A DNA stretch of 64,000 nt. Origin: Verticillium longisporum. Taxonomy: Eukaryota; Ascomycota; Sordariomycetes; Glomerellales; Plectosphaerellaceae. Position 1 is the first letter of the stretch. Each line of letters opens with the position of its first letter. The DNA lies in the NCBI GenBank assembly GCA_019188255.1, contig JAETXT010000007.1:1116001-1180000 (forward strand). Reading direction: 5' to 3'. The position numbers and the translations under genes are program-made. Shown here piece by piece: positions 36,050 through 45,600 of the stretch. The notes beneath the pieces are model-generated. The model worked only from the letters and a program-made list of their open reading frames with translations. It made no database searches and was not told the origin of the DNA.

Positions 36050-37972
36050 ATGCCTGTCAACACCCGTCTTCTGGACGCTGAGCAGGTATGAAATCTCTAA
36101 ATCAGCGAATAACTACGGCCAGGAGCTGAGCCGATGATTAGCGTCAGCAGCGTATTCACGAGCACACCATGGCGCATCAAAGCCAACTTCACCAATCCGA
36201 GCTTGTGGTCAATGACGAGAAGACACGGAGGCTGAGGGTACGAAAGCAGCTATTGGCAGACGACAATGATGCTTTGAAACAGCGCCTGAAGGTCTGCGGG
36301 TCCCAGATCACTCAGCTGTCGGGACAGCTCGAACAGGCACAGTCGGAGGTGAAGGCAGCGAAGCAAGCCTATCGCCAGCTTAAAAAAGCCCTCGATACCC
36401 AAGCACGGGAAGCCTCACACCTCAAGGTATGTGCTAAACGGCTCTAGATCATCTTCCATTCCGCCATTGACGCATTGTCTGCAGATGGAGCTCGAGTCGC
36501 TCAACAACACAGCCCAGGATTCCACCAAGGTGCTAGCCGAAAAGCTGGCTCTCAGTCGCGAAATTGCGCAATTGAAACCGGAACTTGAGCACCTACGTTC
36601 CCAGCTGGCACATCAACAGACTGTGCTTGCGGAAAAGCTGTCTTTGGAGCGACAACTCAACTCGGCTGAAGTTGAGCTAGCCGCCGAAAGGCGTGCTCGG
36701 TTACAATCCGCGGAGAAGCACGAGCTTGAAAGAGCCGACGGCGACGAAACAAAGCAGAAGCTGAAGTATTTCGAAACCCGATTGGCAGTCGAAACACGAG
36801 AATCTGAACGACTTCGTCAAGAACTTGCATCAGCGCAAGACGATTCACGATCACAAGAGGAGAGGACCGCCGCGGACGCAGAACTGCAGGCAAAAGTCAA
36901 AGAACTCGAGAAGTTATTGGCGACTGAGAAAAACGAGGCCAAGCGGGCGAAGAAGGAAGCTGAAGTTGCGCTGTCTGAGCTGCAGGCCCAGAATGAAAAC
37001 CTCGAGTCCAGGGTGGACAGCCTCAAGACGAAGTTGCGAAGCACTCAAAGCGAACTGAAGGGATCCAAAGCGGAGCTCGAGGCCATGCGAGAGGCACATG
37101 CCACGAACCTCAAGGGCGCAAGCCGCGCACCAGGACCCGATCACCACGCTACGAAGAAACGACGAGCTGTAGATCTAGGTGCTGAGGACATCACAACTGA
37201 GGCCACTAATGATGGCGATTGGAAATCTCGCCGACCCGCTAAGAAACGAGGGCTTGACCAAACGCTACTTGGAGAGAAGTCCACATTCTCGATTACGCCT
37301 TTCCTGAATCGCACCAAGGGTGTGAACGTCGACGCGTCTGTGGACGAGGATGCAGAGGAAGATGAAGCGGATGTGAGCCATATTCCTCATGCCGAAACGG
37401 TCCGGAGGGCTGAGGCCGAGGCTGTGGATGCAGTTAAGGACGTGGAGAGGGCGCTCGTCTCTGCCACATCCGGAGCTGAAGGAAAGCAAGGCAAGGCTCG
37501 AGGAAGGCCTAAGAAGGCTCTTGCGTCGACGTCCCCCAACATTCCACCCCGCGCAGTCGCTCGGCCAGACAAGATGAAGAAGGCTGCAAGGAACGTTGCG
37601 GTGCTGACGCAGGTTACTGAGGAATCGACTGAAGTTGAAGCTCCAGCAGCCGGTACAGTCAGCGCTGCGCATGATGTTTCAGACCCCTCTCTTGACGCCT
37701 CTGTCGAGAACGGGGCCGTCAAGCCAGCTGTTCGGGTTCTCGAGAAGAAGAAGAAGCGCAAACTGATCGGTGACAGCTCAAAGACGATATTCGACGAGGA
37801 AGACGCAGAGCCTGTAGATCTACCGGTCAAGAGGAGCAACCAAATCAAGCTTGGACCGGGCAAGATTCTGAAGAACCCCAAGCTGGGCATGGCTCGCAAG
37901 GCCTTTGCTGGGGCGGCGTTCTCTCCCCTCAAGAAAGATCGTAGGGGCGTAGGCGCGAGTTTTCTTGTATAG
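36050..37972 (+). CDS. Coiled-coil protein with AT-hook-like motif, function unknown
   Basis: Three exons: 36050-36085, 36151-36426, 36485-37972; 599 aa, frame intact. I do not recognise a named orthologue. From about residue 30 to 330 it is a long, charged, Leu/Glu/Lys-rich heptad region predicted to form a coiled coil (for example VLAEKLALSREIAQLKPELE). Next come basic nuclear-localisation-like patches (KKRRAVDL; RRPAKKR), an acidic stretch, an AT-hook-like KARGRPKKA near residue 460, and a conserved-looking C terminus (GMARKAFAGAAFSPLKKDRR). This architecture suggests a nuclear structural, chromosome or spindle protein, which is inference only. The start is supported by a clean 12-codon first exon ending CAG before GTATGA. 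Confidence 0.8.
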
Positions 37973-38505
37973 GTCTTGGTCCGGGACATGTTTGAGGTTG
38001 GCAGGACTTTGGTCCAGTTTGGCGTTATTGATTTGAAGTGTAGGGATGCATTAATCGGCGTACTATTGTGACTGGGGTGTCACAGCAGGTTAATGGTATG
38101 TTGCACGTTTTGTGCAATACGAATATTACGTTCCTAATTGAGGAAAGTAAATGACAAGAACTTTGTACCACAAGAGCCAAACCTTGAAGTAACGTGACTG
38201 ATTCTAGCTGCCGAAACCTCTTGTAACAATCAAATCCCTTATTCATACCTCTTCACTTGTAAGGCTCTGGACTTGAAGATCGCAAGTTCATCTCATTCGT
38301 CTGTGGCTTAGTCAGCATATCGCCGGAGCTTGGGCCTTGGAGAGTTCACTGATAGGTAGGTATGTTGTTGAACATGGAAGAGACTGATGAAATCACAAAG
38401 CATTGATTTAATCGTCCATCCTTCATTTCTTCTGCCACAAGCTGCTCGCCATTAATATAATATACCATACTTGATTGAGATTCTTTTAGTAACCAGCTAT
38501 AAGCC
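37973..38505. other. Intergenic: coiled-coil gene 3' flank and MRM2 promoter
   Basis: About 530 bp, relatively AT-rich near 38380-38500, immediately before the MRM2 start. No other feature was seen. Confidence 0.5.
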
Positions 38506-39903
38506 ATGAGCAGCAGCCTGGCTGGCAGGTTTCATTTTCGACGCCTTCCCACGTCATCAAAAGTGACGATTCCAATATCGTCCAGACTTACCATCCTTCC
38601 TCAACGAAAAGGGCCACAGAATCAATGCCGTCTATCGTCATCAAACAGTCGATGGAAGGCACGTCAGGGCAATGATGTTTTTGCACGAGAGGCTCGAGTG
38701 CAGGGACTCAAGAGCCGTGCTGCTTTTAAGCTTCTTGAGGTCGGTACACTCAAATTTGGTCACCACATGGCCATGTCCACCTAAACACAAGTATGCTGTG
38801 AGAATACGCAGCCACTAACTGTCGCTCCTAGTTGGATAGCAAGTACCGCATATTCAAGAAGGATCAGGTAGTCGTAGATCTCGTAAGACCTCCCACTCAC
38901 TTCACATGTGTCTCGGTGCTGATGGAAAGCCAAGGGTTATGCTCCAGGGAGCTGGTCCCAGGTCGCGGTGGAGCGGACGAAGCCTTCAGGTAGTGTTCTC
39001 GGGATTGACCTGATCCCGGCACAACCACCACGAGGTGTGTCTACTATCCAGGGCGACTTTCTCTCGCCAGCAGTACAAGGTATGGTCAAGGATTTTCTGG
39101 TCCGGGCACAACGACGCCGCCGCCCCGACAGGAAACCGACAGTAAGCGCTGCGCAACCCGGCGACCAGTCTCACGGCGAAGTTGAGTCTCTCGGCGATGA
39201 GCCAGCCCTCAACACCGTTGTCGAAGACAAACCGAGCTACATCGACCTGGAACGGGCGGAGACGGCAGACCCAACAACAGCCGAGGAGGCGAGCAAGAGT
39301 TTGAAGTTGGTAAACGTATGTGTCTCTCTGCTTCTACGCTGCCGGCCCTGTTGGCTCCCTTTCCGCGGCTGCCGTGTGATTTGAACGTCTAGGCTTACCC
39401 ATGCTAACTCGGCGAAAGGTTGTGTTGAGTGACATGTCAGCCCCATGGGACCAAACTTCCGGCTTCGGCGTGAACACACTTAGTAATCCTTACAACAGGA
39501 TGATGAACACAAGCGGCGTCACCTTCAAAGACCACGTCGGCAGCATGGTCAGTGGAACGACTTTTGGTCTCTTATCGTGTTTCTAATGCGGGGCCGAAAC
39601 AGGACCTCTGCTACGCAGCGCTCCAGTTTGCCAGCGATACCCTCAAGCCTGGCGGTCACTTTGTGTGCAAATTCTACCAGGGCGCAGAGGACAAAGAGCT
39701 GGAGAAACAGCTGCGGAAGCTCTTCGCCAAGGTATTCAGGGACAAGCCCGAGTCATCGCGGAAAGTGAATTAGTTCCCGCATAGCGACGTGCTACTGAAG
39801 ATACTGACCCTCGGTATAGGACTCGAAAGAGGGCTACTTTGTTGGTCTGAACAGGAAGGCAACAGTGCACCTGGGAGATTCGAGCGACGAACCGAGCACA
39901 TAG
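38506..39903 (+). CDS. MRM2: Mitochondrial rRNA 2'-O-methyltransferase (FtsJ/RlmE family)
   Basis: Six exons: 38506-38739, 38832-38882, 38935-39315, 39419-39547, 39603-39764, 39820-39903; 346 aa, frame intact. MRM2 methylates a conserved uridine in the large mitochondrial rRNA using SAM. An Arg/Ser-rich N terminus is consistent with mitochondrial import. The catalytic K-D-K-E tetrad is recognisable: Lys in SRAAFKLLE, Asp in LSDMSAPW, Lys in VCKFYQG and Glu in DSKEGYFVG. The SAM-binding loop reads VVDLGYAPGSWSQVA. Compared with bacterial RlmE there is an extra 70-80 residue charged insertion between the SAM loop and the catalytic Asp. Intron 1 has an unusual GTCGGT donor. It converges with RACK1. 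Confidence 0.94.
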
Positions 39904-40724
39904 GTGTACCAGGAGCAGGGAAAATAGAGTGTAAATTCCACAAGACTTTGCAGATAATACGCCATCTACATATGGCCTTGGTTCGCACAACCGAGGCACG
40001 GATATGCTGTCGTTTCGTCACTGAAGCATCACACGGGTGCTGTTACATGAACCCTTCAAGGTAGTACTAGTGCTGCTCAATAAGAAATTTTGAAAATTAT
40101 TCTGGCTCTGGGTTCACCCATGGATAACATGTGCATGACGTATTTACGATGAACATGTCTTAGGACATTGATCGTACTCTCATGAAAGTACAACCCTGCC
40201 GAGGCTTCATATGGTGTTGCGAACATGCCTTTGGGAATTGAGGCTCAAGTGATACTTGTGTCACCAACAAGGTCCTACAGAGATAGATGTAGTATCTCCA
40301 ACTTACGTACGAACTAGCACACTCGCCCCTTCACCTGTTAAATCTCAACACGTTGCCATACACTACAGACATTTGAACAGCATCGGTAAACTGACATTTA
40401 ACAGCGAGATTCAAAAGGACCAAACATTTACGTTCACATTCACTTGACTGGACGGATTTTGGTTCATGTGCCAGGATTTTCATTGGGGTCGTCTTCTGGG
40501 TTGATGCCCAGTCTCCGTTCGATGGCTACCTTTTTAGCCAGCGTGCAATCATCCATCCCCTTAACGATGTTGATTGACCAACCCTGTGCATCCGAAAGAC
40601 CAAACGAGGAAGCCAGCCTAGGACGCCCGCCATGATCTACCATCATCTCCAGTCCTCCATCCCCTGCTTCAGCCGAAGTTCCACGTCATCACACAATGCC
40701 CTTTACTCATCATGTCTAGGTGCT
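39904..40724. other. Convergent intergenic region, MRM2 / RACK1
   Basis: About 820 bp of shared 3' flank. No gene, repeat or RNA was recognised. Confidence 0.5.
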
Positions 40725-42241
40725 TTACGCCCTGGACATGACACCCCAGGCGCGGATGACGTTGTCGGTGTAGCCGGCGAAGAGGGTCTGGCCATCGGCG
40801 CTCCAGGCCAGGCTGACACACTCGGGCTCACGGCTCTTCTTGCCGACGGCGGTGAACTCGGGCTTCAGCTCATCAACCTTGCTCTTCTTCTCGAGGTCGA
40901 AGATGATGATGCTGGTGGCGGTAGCGGCGCACAGCCAGTAGCGGTTGGGGGAGAAGACGAGCGTGGATCTCGTCGTTGGCGTTGAGAGAGTAGAGGTGCT
41001 TGGACTCGTTCAGGTCCCACAGCATGGTGGTACCGTCCTTGCCACCGGAGGCGCACAGGGAACCGTAGGGGAGATGGTGACGGTGTTGATGTAGCCGGTG
41101 TGGCCGATGTGGTCGGTCTGCAGCTTGCAGGTGTTGAGCTCCCAAACCTATCAATTGGATCAGCACATGTTTTGCCATGACAGGTATGCCGTGTAACAAT
41201 TTGTAGCAGAATTTTAGAAAAAAATAGTTCGAATAAAAATCAGTGCATATGGTGAATAGTGGTCTCATGGCCTGCGAACAGGCTCTGAAGTAGCAAATAC
41301 TTTTGGTTGCAATGCATCATGTGGGTTGCTGTGGTGCTCCCTCGTGGGAGGTCGCGAATGGGACAAGTGGAGTTTCGGCTTACCTTGACGAGCTTGTCCC
41401 AGCCGGAGGAGACAATGACGGGGTTCTGGGGGTTGGGGCTGAAGCGGACGCAGGAGACCCACTCGGTGTGGCCCTTGTCGGAGATGGTGAACTTGCAGTC
41501 ACCGAGGGTGTTCCAGAGCTTGATGGTGCGGTCGCGCGAGCCGGAGACGATCTGACGGTTGTCGGCAGAGAAGGAGACGGAAAGAACGTCGTTGGTGTGG
41601 CCGACGAAGCGGCGGGTGGTGGTGCCGGTCGACAGCTCCCAAAGGCGGAGAGTCTTGTCCCACGAGGCGGACAGGGCGTAAGCGCCGTCAGAGGAGATAA
41701 CCTGCCAGTCCTGCATCAGCCTATTGTCCACAGCAATCGTGACTTCTCTCAGTCGGTGGTTTCGAGGTTAAACATACGCAGTCCGAGACGATGTGGGAGT
41801 GGCCGTGGAGGGAGCGCTTGGGGTAGCCGTATTGGGACTCGTCGCGGGTCAGGTTCCAGATGATCAGGGTCTTGTCACGGCTACCGGACAGGAGCATGTT
41901 GGGGCTGTGAGGGTGTCGGCGTTAGCAATCGAAGATTCTCAGTACGACTGGCGCTGGAGGCTGCGTTTCGATCTGGGCGTGACGCAATGATGCTCGACGG
42001 GTGACGAGACCAAGGTTTCGTGGAAGGTTCGCTTACTTCTCGATGGAGGTCGCCAGACTGGTGACCCAGCCATTCTGCAAAGGCGCTGTTAGCAAGTCTT
42101 CTTTTTGAAATCATGTCGCGAGCGACGCTGCACCCCAATCTTGCCTGCCAGAAAGTTCCGACTGCGGCAAGATGAACTGACAATAGGGTGTCAACTTACG
42201 TGGCCCTCGAGGGTACCCTTCAGAACCAGCTGCTCAGCCAT
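40725..42241 (-). CDS. cpc-2: RACK1 orthologue, 40S-bound WD-repeat protein (CPC-2/CpcB/Asc1)
   Basis: Five exons, complement of 40725-41147, 41384-41701, 41778-41904, 42037-42074 and 42200-42241; 316 aa with the frame restored, the standard fungal length. A seven-bladed propeller on the 40S head, it is needed in filamentous fungi for cross-pathway control of amino-acid genes. The protein starts [16 protein letters not shown] repeats run throughout ([41 protein letters not shown]), and it ends RAWGVMSRA. The last exon has two breaks: near 41063-41069 (one base short in [11 protein letters not shown]) and at 40960-40964 (two bases short in [14 protein letters not shown]). Intron 4 is 236 nt and carries a U24-type snoRNA, as in yeast ASC1. 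Confidence 0.96.
41238..41322 (-). ncRNA. Intronic C/D-box snoRNA, U24/snR24 type
   Basis: This lies inside RACK1 intron 4 (41148-41383) on the coding strand. A C box (ATGATGC, 41314-41320) and a D box (CTGA, 41240-41243) bracket about 80 nt. Between them is the guide TATTTGCTACTTCAGA (within 41284-41299), antisense to the AGUAGCAAAUA segment of 25S rRNA, followed by a small hairpin and a C'-like CATGAGA (41263-41269). In yeast, U24/snR24 sits in the ASC1 (RACK1) intron and carries, as I recall it, the same guide. The D' box is degenerate and the terminal stem weak, so the ends are approximate. The second guide near the D box is diverged. Confidence 0.8.
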
Positions 42242-42964
42242 TCTCAATGCGCGATTACCGACACAGATAGATAGATGAGAAGGGAAGAGACGATTGTCGC
42301 GGTGTTGCAGGTTCGAGAGGTCGGAGTCCTGAAGCAAAATTCGTTGCTTTCTGTGGGAGGGAAATCGGATTTTGAGGTTAGGGCAGATTTCGCGTGGGGC
42401 TAGAGCCAATCGGAGCCAGCGTGGCTAGCTCGGTGGTCGACTGCCTACGTCCTCACCGAGGCTCCACCGAGAGCCAACCATCTGTTCCTTCCTTGCTGCA
42501 CACTTGCCCAGATCCCCTGCCATCTTTGCAGTCCTGCAAGCGGGGCTTCCCAACCGATGTGGAGGCCCATTGCGGAAGTGGATTCAGGACTAGGGATTAT
42601 GGATACGTCGACATTCACAGTCTCAAGTTCATCATATTTCTCTGCAATATATAGATAAACAGTGTTGAAAAGATGGTTCCACGGCACTTTCAACACGCTT
42701 CTCGCCTTGAATGCTTGGGCTCTGACTGGGCTTTTGAGTCCTTGGAACGGGTTTGGCATGCGAACAGCGGGCCTGAGATGTATCAATCGGTAGAGACTTG
42801 CGAGTGTTTGCAATCTAACATATGGACACTGCGTCCGGGTATCATTACTTATGTATCTTCCCCCACTGCTTAAACTTGTGCATACAACCAAGACTGCCTT
42901 GATTGTCTCCCTGGATGTATGGCACTGGACCACGGCAAGTGGCCATTATGAGAAGAGTGCTAGC
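42242..42964. promoter_or_regulatory. RACK1 promoter and TAF8 3' flank
   Basis: About 720 bp between two minus-strand genes. It carries the RACK1 promoter and leader and the TAF8 3' flank. No repeat or RNA gene was recognised. Confidence 0.45.
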
Positions 42965-43972
42965 TCAGCTGCCAACGCCGGACTGTCCTTGCGCCCCGGA
43001 GCCTCCGGTCCGTTTGCCCTGCCGCGGCACAGGTTTCCGTAGATATCTCGAATCAGCGTTGACAATCATGCTATGGTCGGCGATTTCAACCTGCCCGCTC
43101 TCGCCACCGTCCTGCTTCACGAACTTCTTCATAGCTGCCTCCCAGAGCTCATATCGGGATTTGGTAATAGTGTCGCGCTTGGACAGGTCGCTGACTTCCT
43201 TCTGCTTGCGCATCTTGGACGCGCGCACCAAGCCGCGGAGGGCCTCCTCGCCCTGCTTCGAGGCCTTGGCAGCCTCTTCGCGAATCTTCTTTGAGTCGCG
43301 GCCACTGTCGTCCTCTCTCGGCGTGTAGCGATATGTGTGGAGGCTTGGGAACTCCGGAAAAGGTCTGGGTATATGAGGTCTCTCCTCTTTCTCGTGCCTG
43401 CCGCTCAGCTCATCGGACAGCAGTGGCAGGGCGGCATCTGCACTCTCGTCGTTCAGCAGGGCGTTGAAGTAGGAGGGCGTCAGGTCTTCTTCAGGAATTG
43501 GGTTCTTGAGATGGGGCTTCAGCGAGGACGTGACGAGGGCGAACCGCCGCATGGTGGTCTCGAAATCGGCAGGTGTCGGCTGTTCTCTGCGGGCACCCAG
43601 AGCTATGCGCTTGAGATCGTCGATGAAGGATGCCAGGTCTGGAAACCGCACGTCAGCATCATGTCAGGTTGGAGAAGGCAGTGGTCGCAACGCACACGTC
43701 TCGACGAGGGACACATAGCTGGCCATTGCTGTTGGCTCGGCACCGTCGAATCCTACATGCTTCAACGCCAGGCCGATCGATCTCTCCAGGCTGCATTGGG
43801 ATTGGTATTCGAGCGATGGGATGGTGACGGAGGAGCTTGCGCAGCTCGTCCCAGGGACAGGTTGGTCTGCCTCGTTCTGTCCGTCAAAATCGAGTCGCTG
43901 CCTCTTGTTGTTGAACTGAAGCTCGTCACTAGCCTCAAGGCTTGCGCCTCGTTTGCGTGGGCTTCCTGACAT
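42965..43972 (-). CDS. TAF8: TFIID subunit TAF8
   Basis: Two exons, complement of 42965-43638 and 43696-43972; 316 aa, frame intact. TAF8 is a nuclear TFIID subunit that pairs with TAF10 through a histone fold. The N terminus is short and basic (SPRKRG). A histone-fold segment covers about residues 50-130 ([41 protein letters not shown]), followed by the TAF8 C-terminal signature [19 protein letters not shown] near residue 210 and a charged tail. The donor GTGCGT and acceptor TTCCAG are chosen because they give the continuous histone fold SLVETYLASF. Confidence 0.9.
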
Positions 43973-44585
43973 AGCGAAGATGGGAAAGGGTCGACTGTGG
44001 AAGGGCGGCTCGAGTGGGCGGGTAGCCAAACTGAGCGGCAAGATAGGGTTGTACTTGGAAACGGGCGAATTTAAAGGCTACAAAGGAACCGTTTGAGTAC
44101 TGGCGCGCCTGGCTCAGTTGCTTCTGCGAGGTACGGATGCTGAGGTGGTTGTTAATGGCGTGACGACGTTTGACGCGGATGTTGGTGGTCGCGCAGCACG
44201 GTGCAAGTGGAGGTGGGTTCTGCCGAGTCACTCGATCAGTTCCGCTAGTCTCGCTGCTTTTAGAACCAGCATGCCAAAAGCCACCCAAAGTGACACTCAC
44301 TGCGCGAACAGTGTAAGGGGGGAATGGATTATCCAGAAGGTAACAGCACGGTGGGAGGCTACCTTGTCGTACGATAAAAGCTTCAAGAAAGAACTGAAGT
44401 GGATGTCTACACGCTTCAAAAAGATGAATTAAAACACTCACGCGCAATCGACGTGAATGGGTCACCGAATTCATGGTGCTCTACTTGATGGATATGTCAG
44501 TTTAGCCAGCTCGACAGTCCGTGCACGACAGAGTGACGGCCTGTGGGGGCATGTACGTGTGGATCAAGCGAGCATCCAACAACAA
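43973..44585. other. TAF8 upstream region
   Basis: About 610 bp holding the TAF8 promoter on the minus strand and the 5' flank of the tRNA gene. Open frames on both strands are short and unconvincing. Confidence 0.45.
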
Positions 44586-44674
44586 CTCCCTGTGGTGTAG
44601 TTGGCTATCACGTTCGACTGTAACTGGTATCATTTCCAATCGAAAGGTCACCGGCTCGATTCCGGTCGGGGAGA
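44586..44674 (+). tRNA. tRNA-Tyr (GUA anticodon) with 15-nt intron
   Basis: It folds as a cloverleaf: acceptor stem CTCCCTG/CGGGGAG with the C1-G72 pair and discriminator A typical of eukaryotic tRNA-Tyr, a D arm, anticodon stem TTCGA/TCGAA, variable loop AGGTC, and T stem ACCGG/CCGGT. The loop between the anticodon stems has 22 nt; removing a 15-nt intron after position 37 leaves CTGTAAA with anticodon GTA. Nuclear tRNA-Tyr genes characteristically carry such an intron. The internal B box reads GGCTCGATTCC, with C instead of T at position 54. A TTTTT Pol III terminator follows at 44704-44708. Confidence 0.9.
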
Positions 44675-44703
44675 TCACCACAAGAAGCTTAGCTTCTCCA
44701 ATC

Positions 44704-44708
44704 TTTTT
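44704..44708 (+). terminator. Pol III T-run terminator of tRNA-Tyr
   Basis: Five T about 30 bp after the tRNA end, the usual Pol III stop signal. Confidence 0.7.
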
Positions 44709-45600
44709 AAACTTTTGAACATCTTACTCGTGTTGCTTGACCAATATTTTGACCTTTCTGACCTTTCTTGATGAGAGATTCGTCGTGCCGACAGCCGAAT
44801 GTCGATTTTGAGGTGCCACAACTCCTCCTTCCGCGGTAAAGAGGGCGCCGCTTTGCTCTCAGGTGCGACCCGCCCTCAGCACCTGCTTTCCCTGACCACC
44901 TCTCTGGAGCCTACGTTACCTGGACGCTCCCAGTGCGGTCAAGGCTGCCTCAACTTACCCTGTGCAACGCCATCTGGACTGAAGGCTCATCCAAGTGCCT
45001 AAACTTACCCATCTGCTTACGACGGGGCAATTGAACTGCTGAACGGAACGACGCGAACCATTTCGACGTTCCATCAGGGAGCAATGAAAAGAAGACGCCG
45101 CGTCAGTGAAGCAAGTTGGCTTGACAAGTGTTGGGTCGCCTTTTCGCCAGTCTCGAATTGTCACACGACTTCTGATCGCCCGCTCTCTTTTCGCGTATCT
45201 GCAAATTCGGTACCTGTCAAGTCTTGACCATGCATCTATCTGTACGCACACATGTGGGCATGGTCTACAGATTTCCCTCATCGTCGCCTAGCTATGTACA
45301 CTTTTATTTCACATGGCCTAAAGCTTTTCTGTCCAGCGGCCATTCGCGTTTGCTTGCTAACCCCCCAGCCAGCGGATGTGACTTGGCCATGTCCCTTGTC
45401 CGGCTCGGGCTACAGTGACAGGTGCGGCCACGCGACCTCTGCTGGCTTGATGAGACCCCGCTCACTCACTCACTCAAGTCTTCACCCTTCAACCTCTTCC
45501 GTCCAGGCAACGCATGCTGGCAGCTTTTTTCGTCTACACTACGCCTCAGCCCTTTGCTGCTACGAATCCAACCACTGGCCCTCGAACCCATTGATAGACC
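44709..45600. promoter_or_regulatory. Promoter region of the isochorismatase-AlkB fusion gene
   Basis: About 890 bp. It contains a CACTCACTCACTCA repeat (about 45463-45476) and pyrimidine-rich sequence before the ATG at 45601. No further gene was recognised. Confidence 0.45.
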
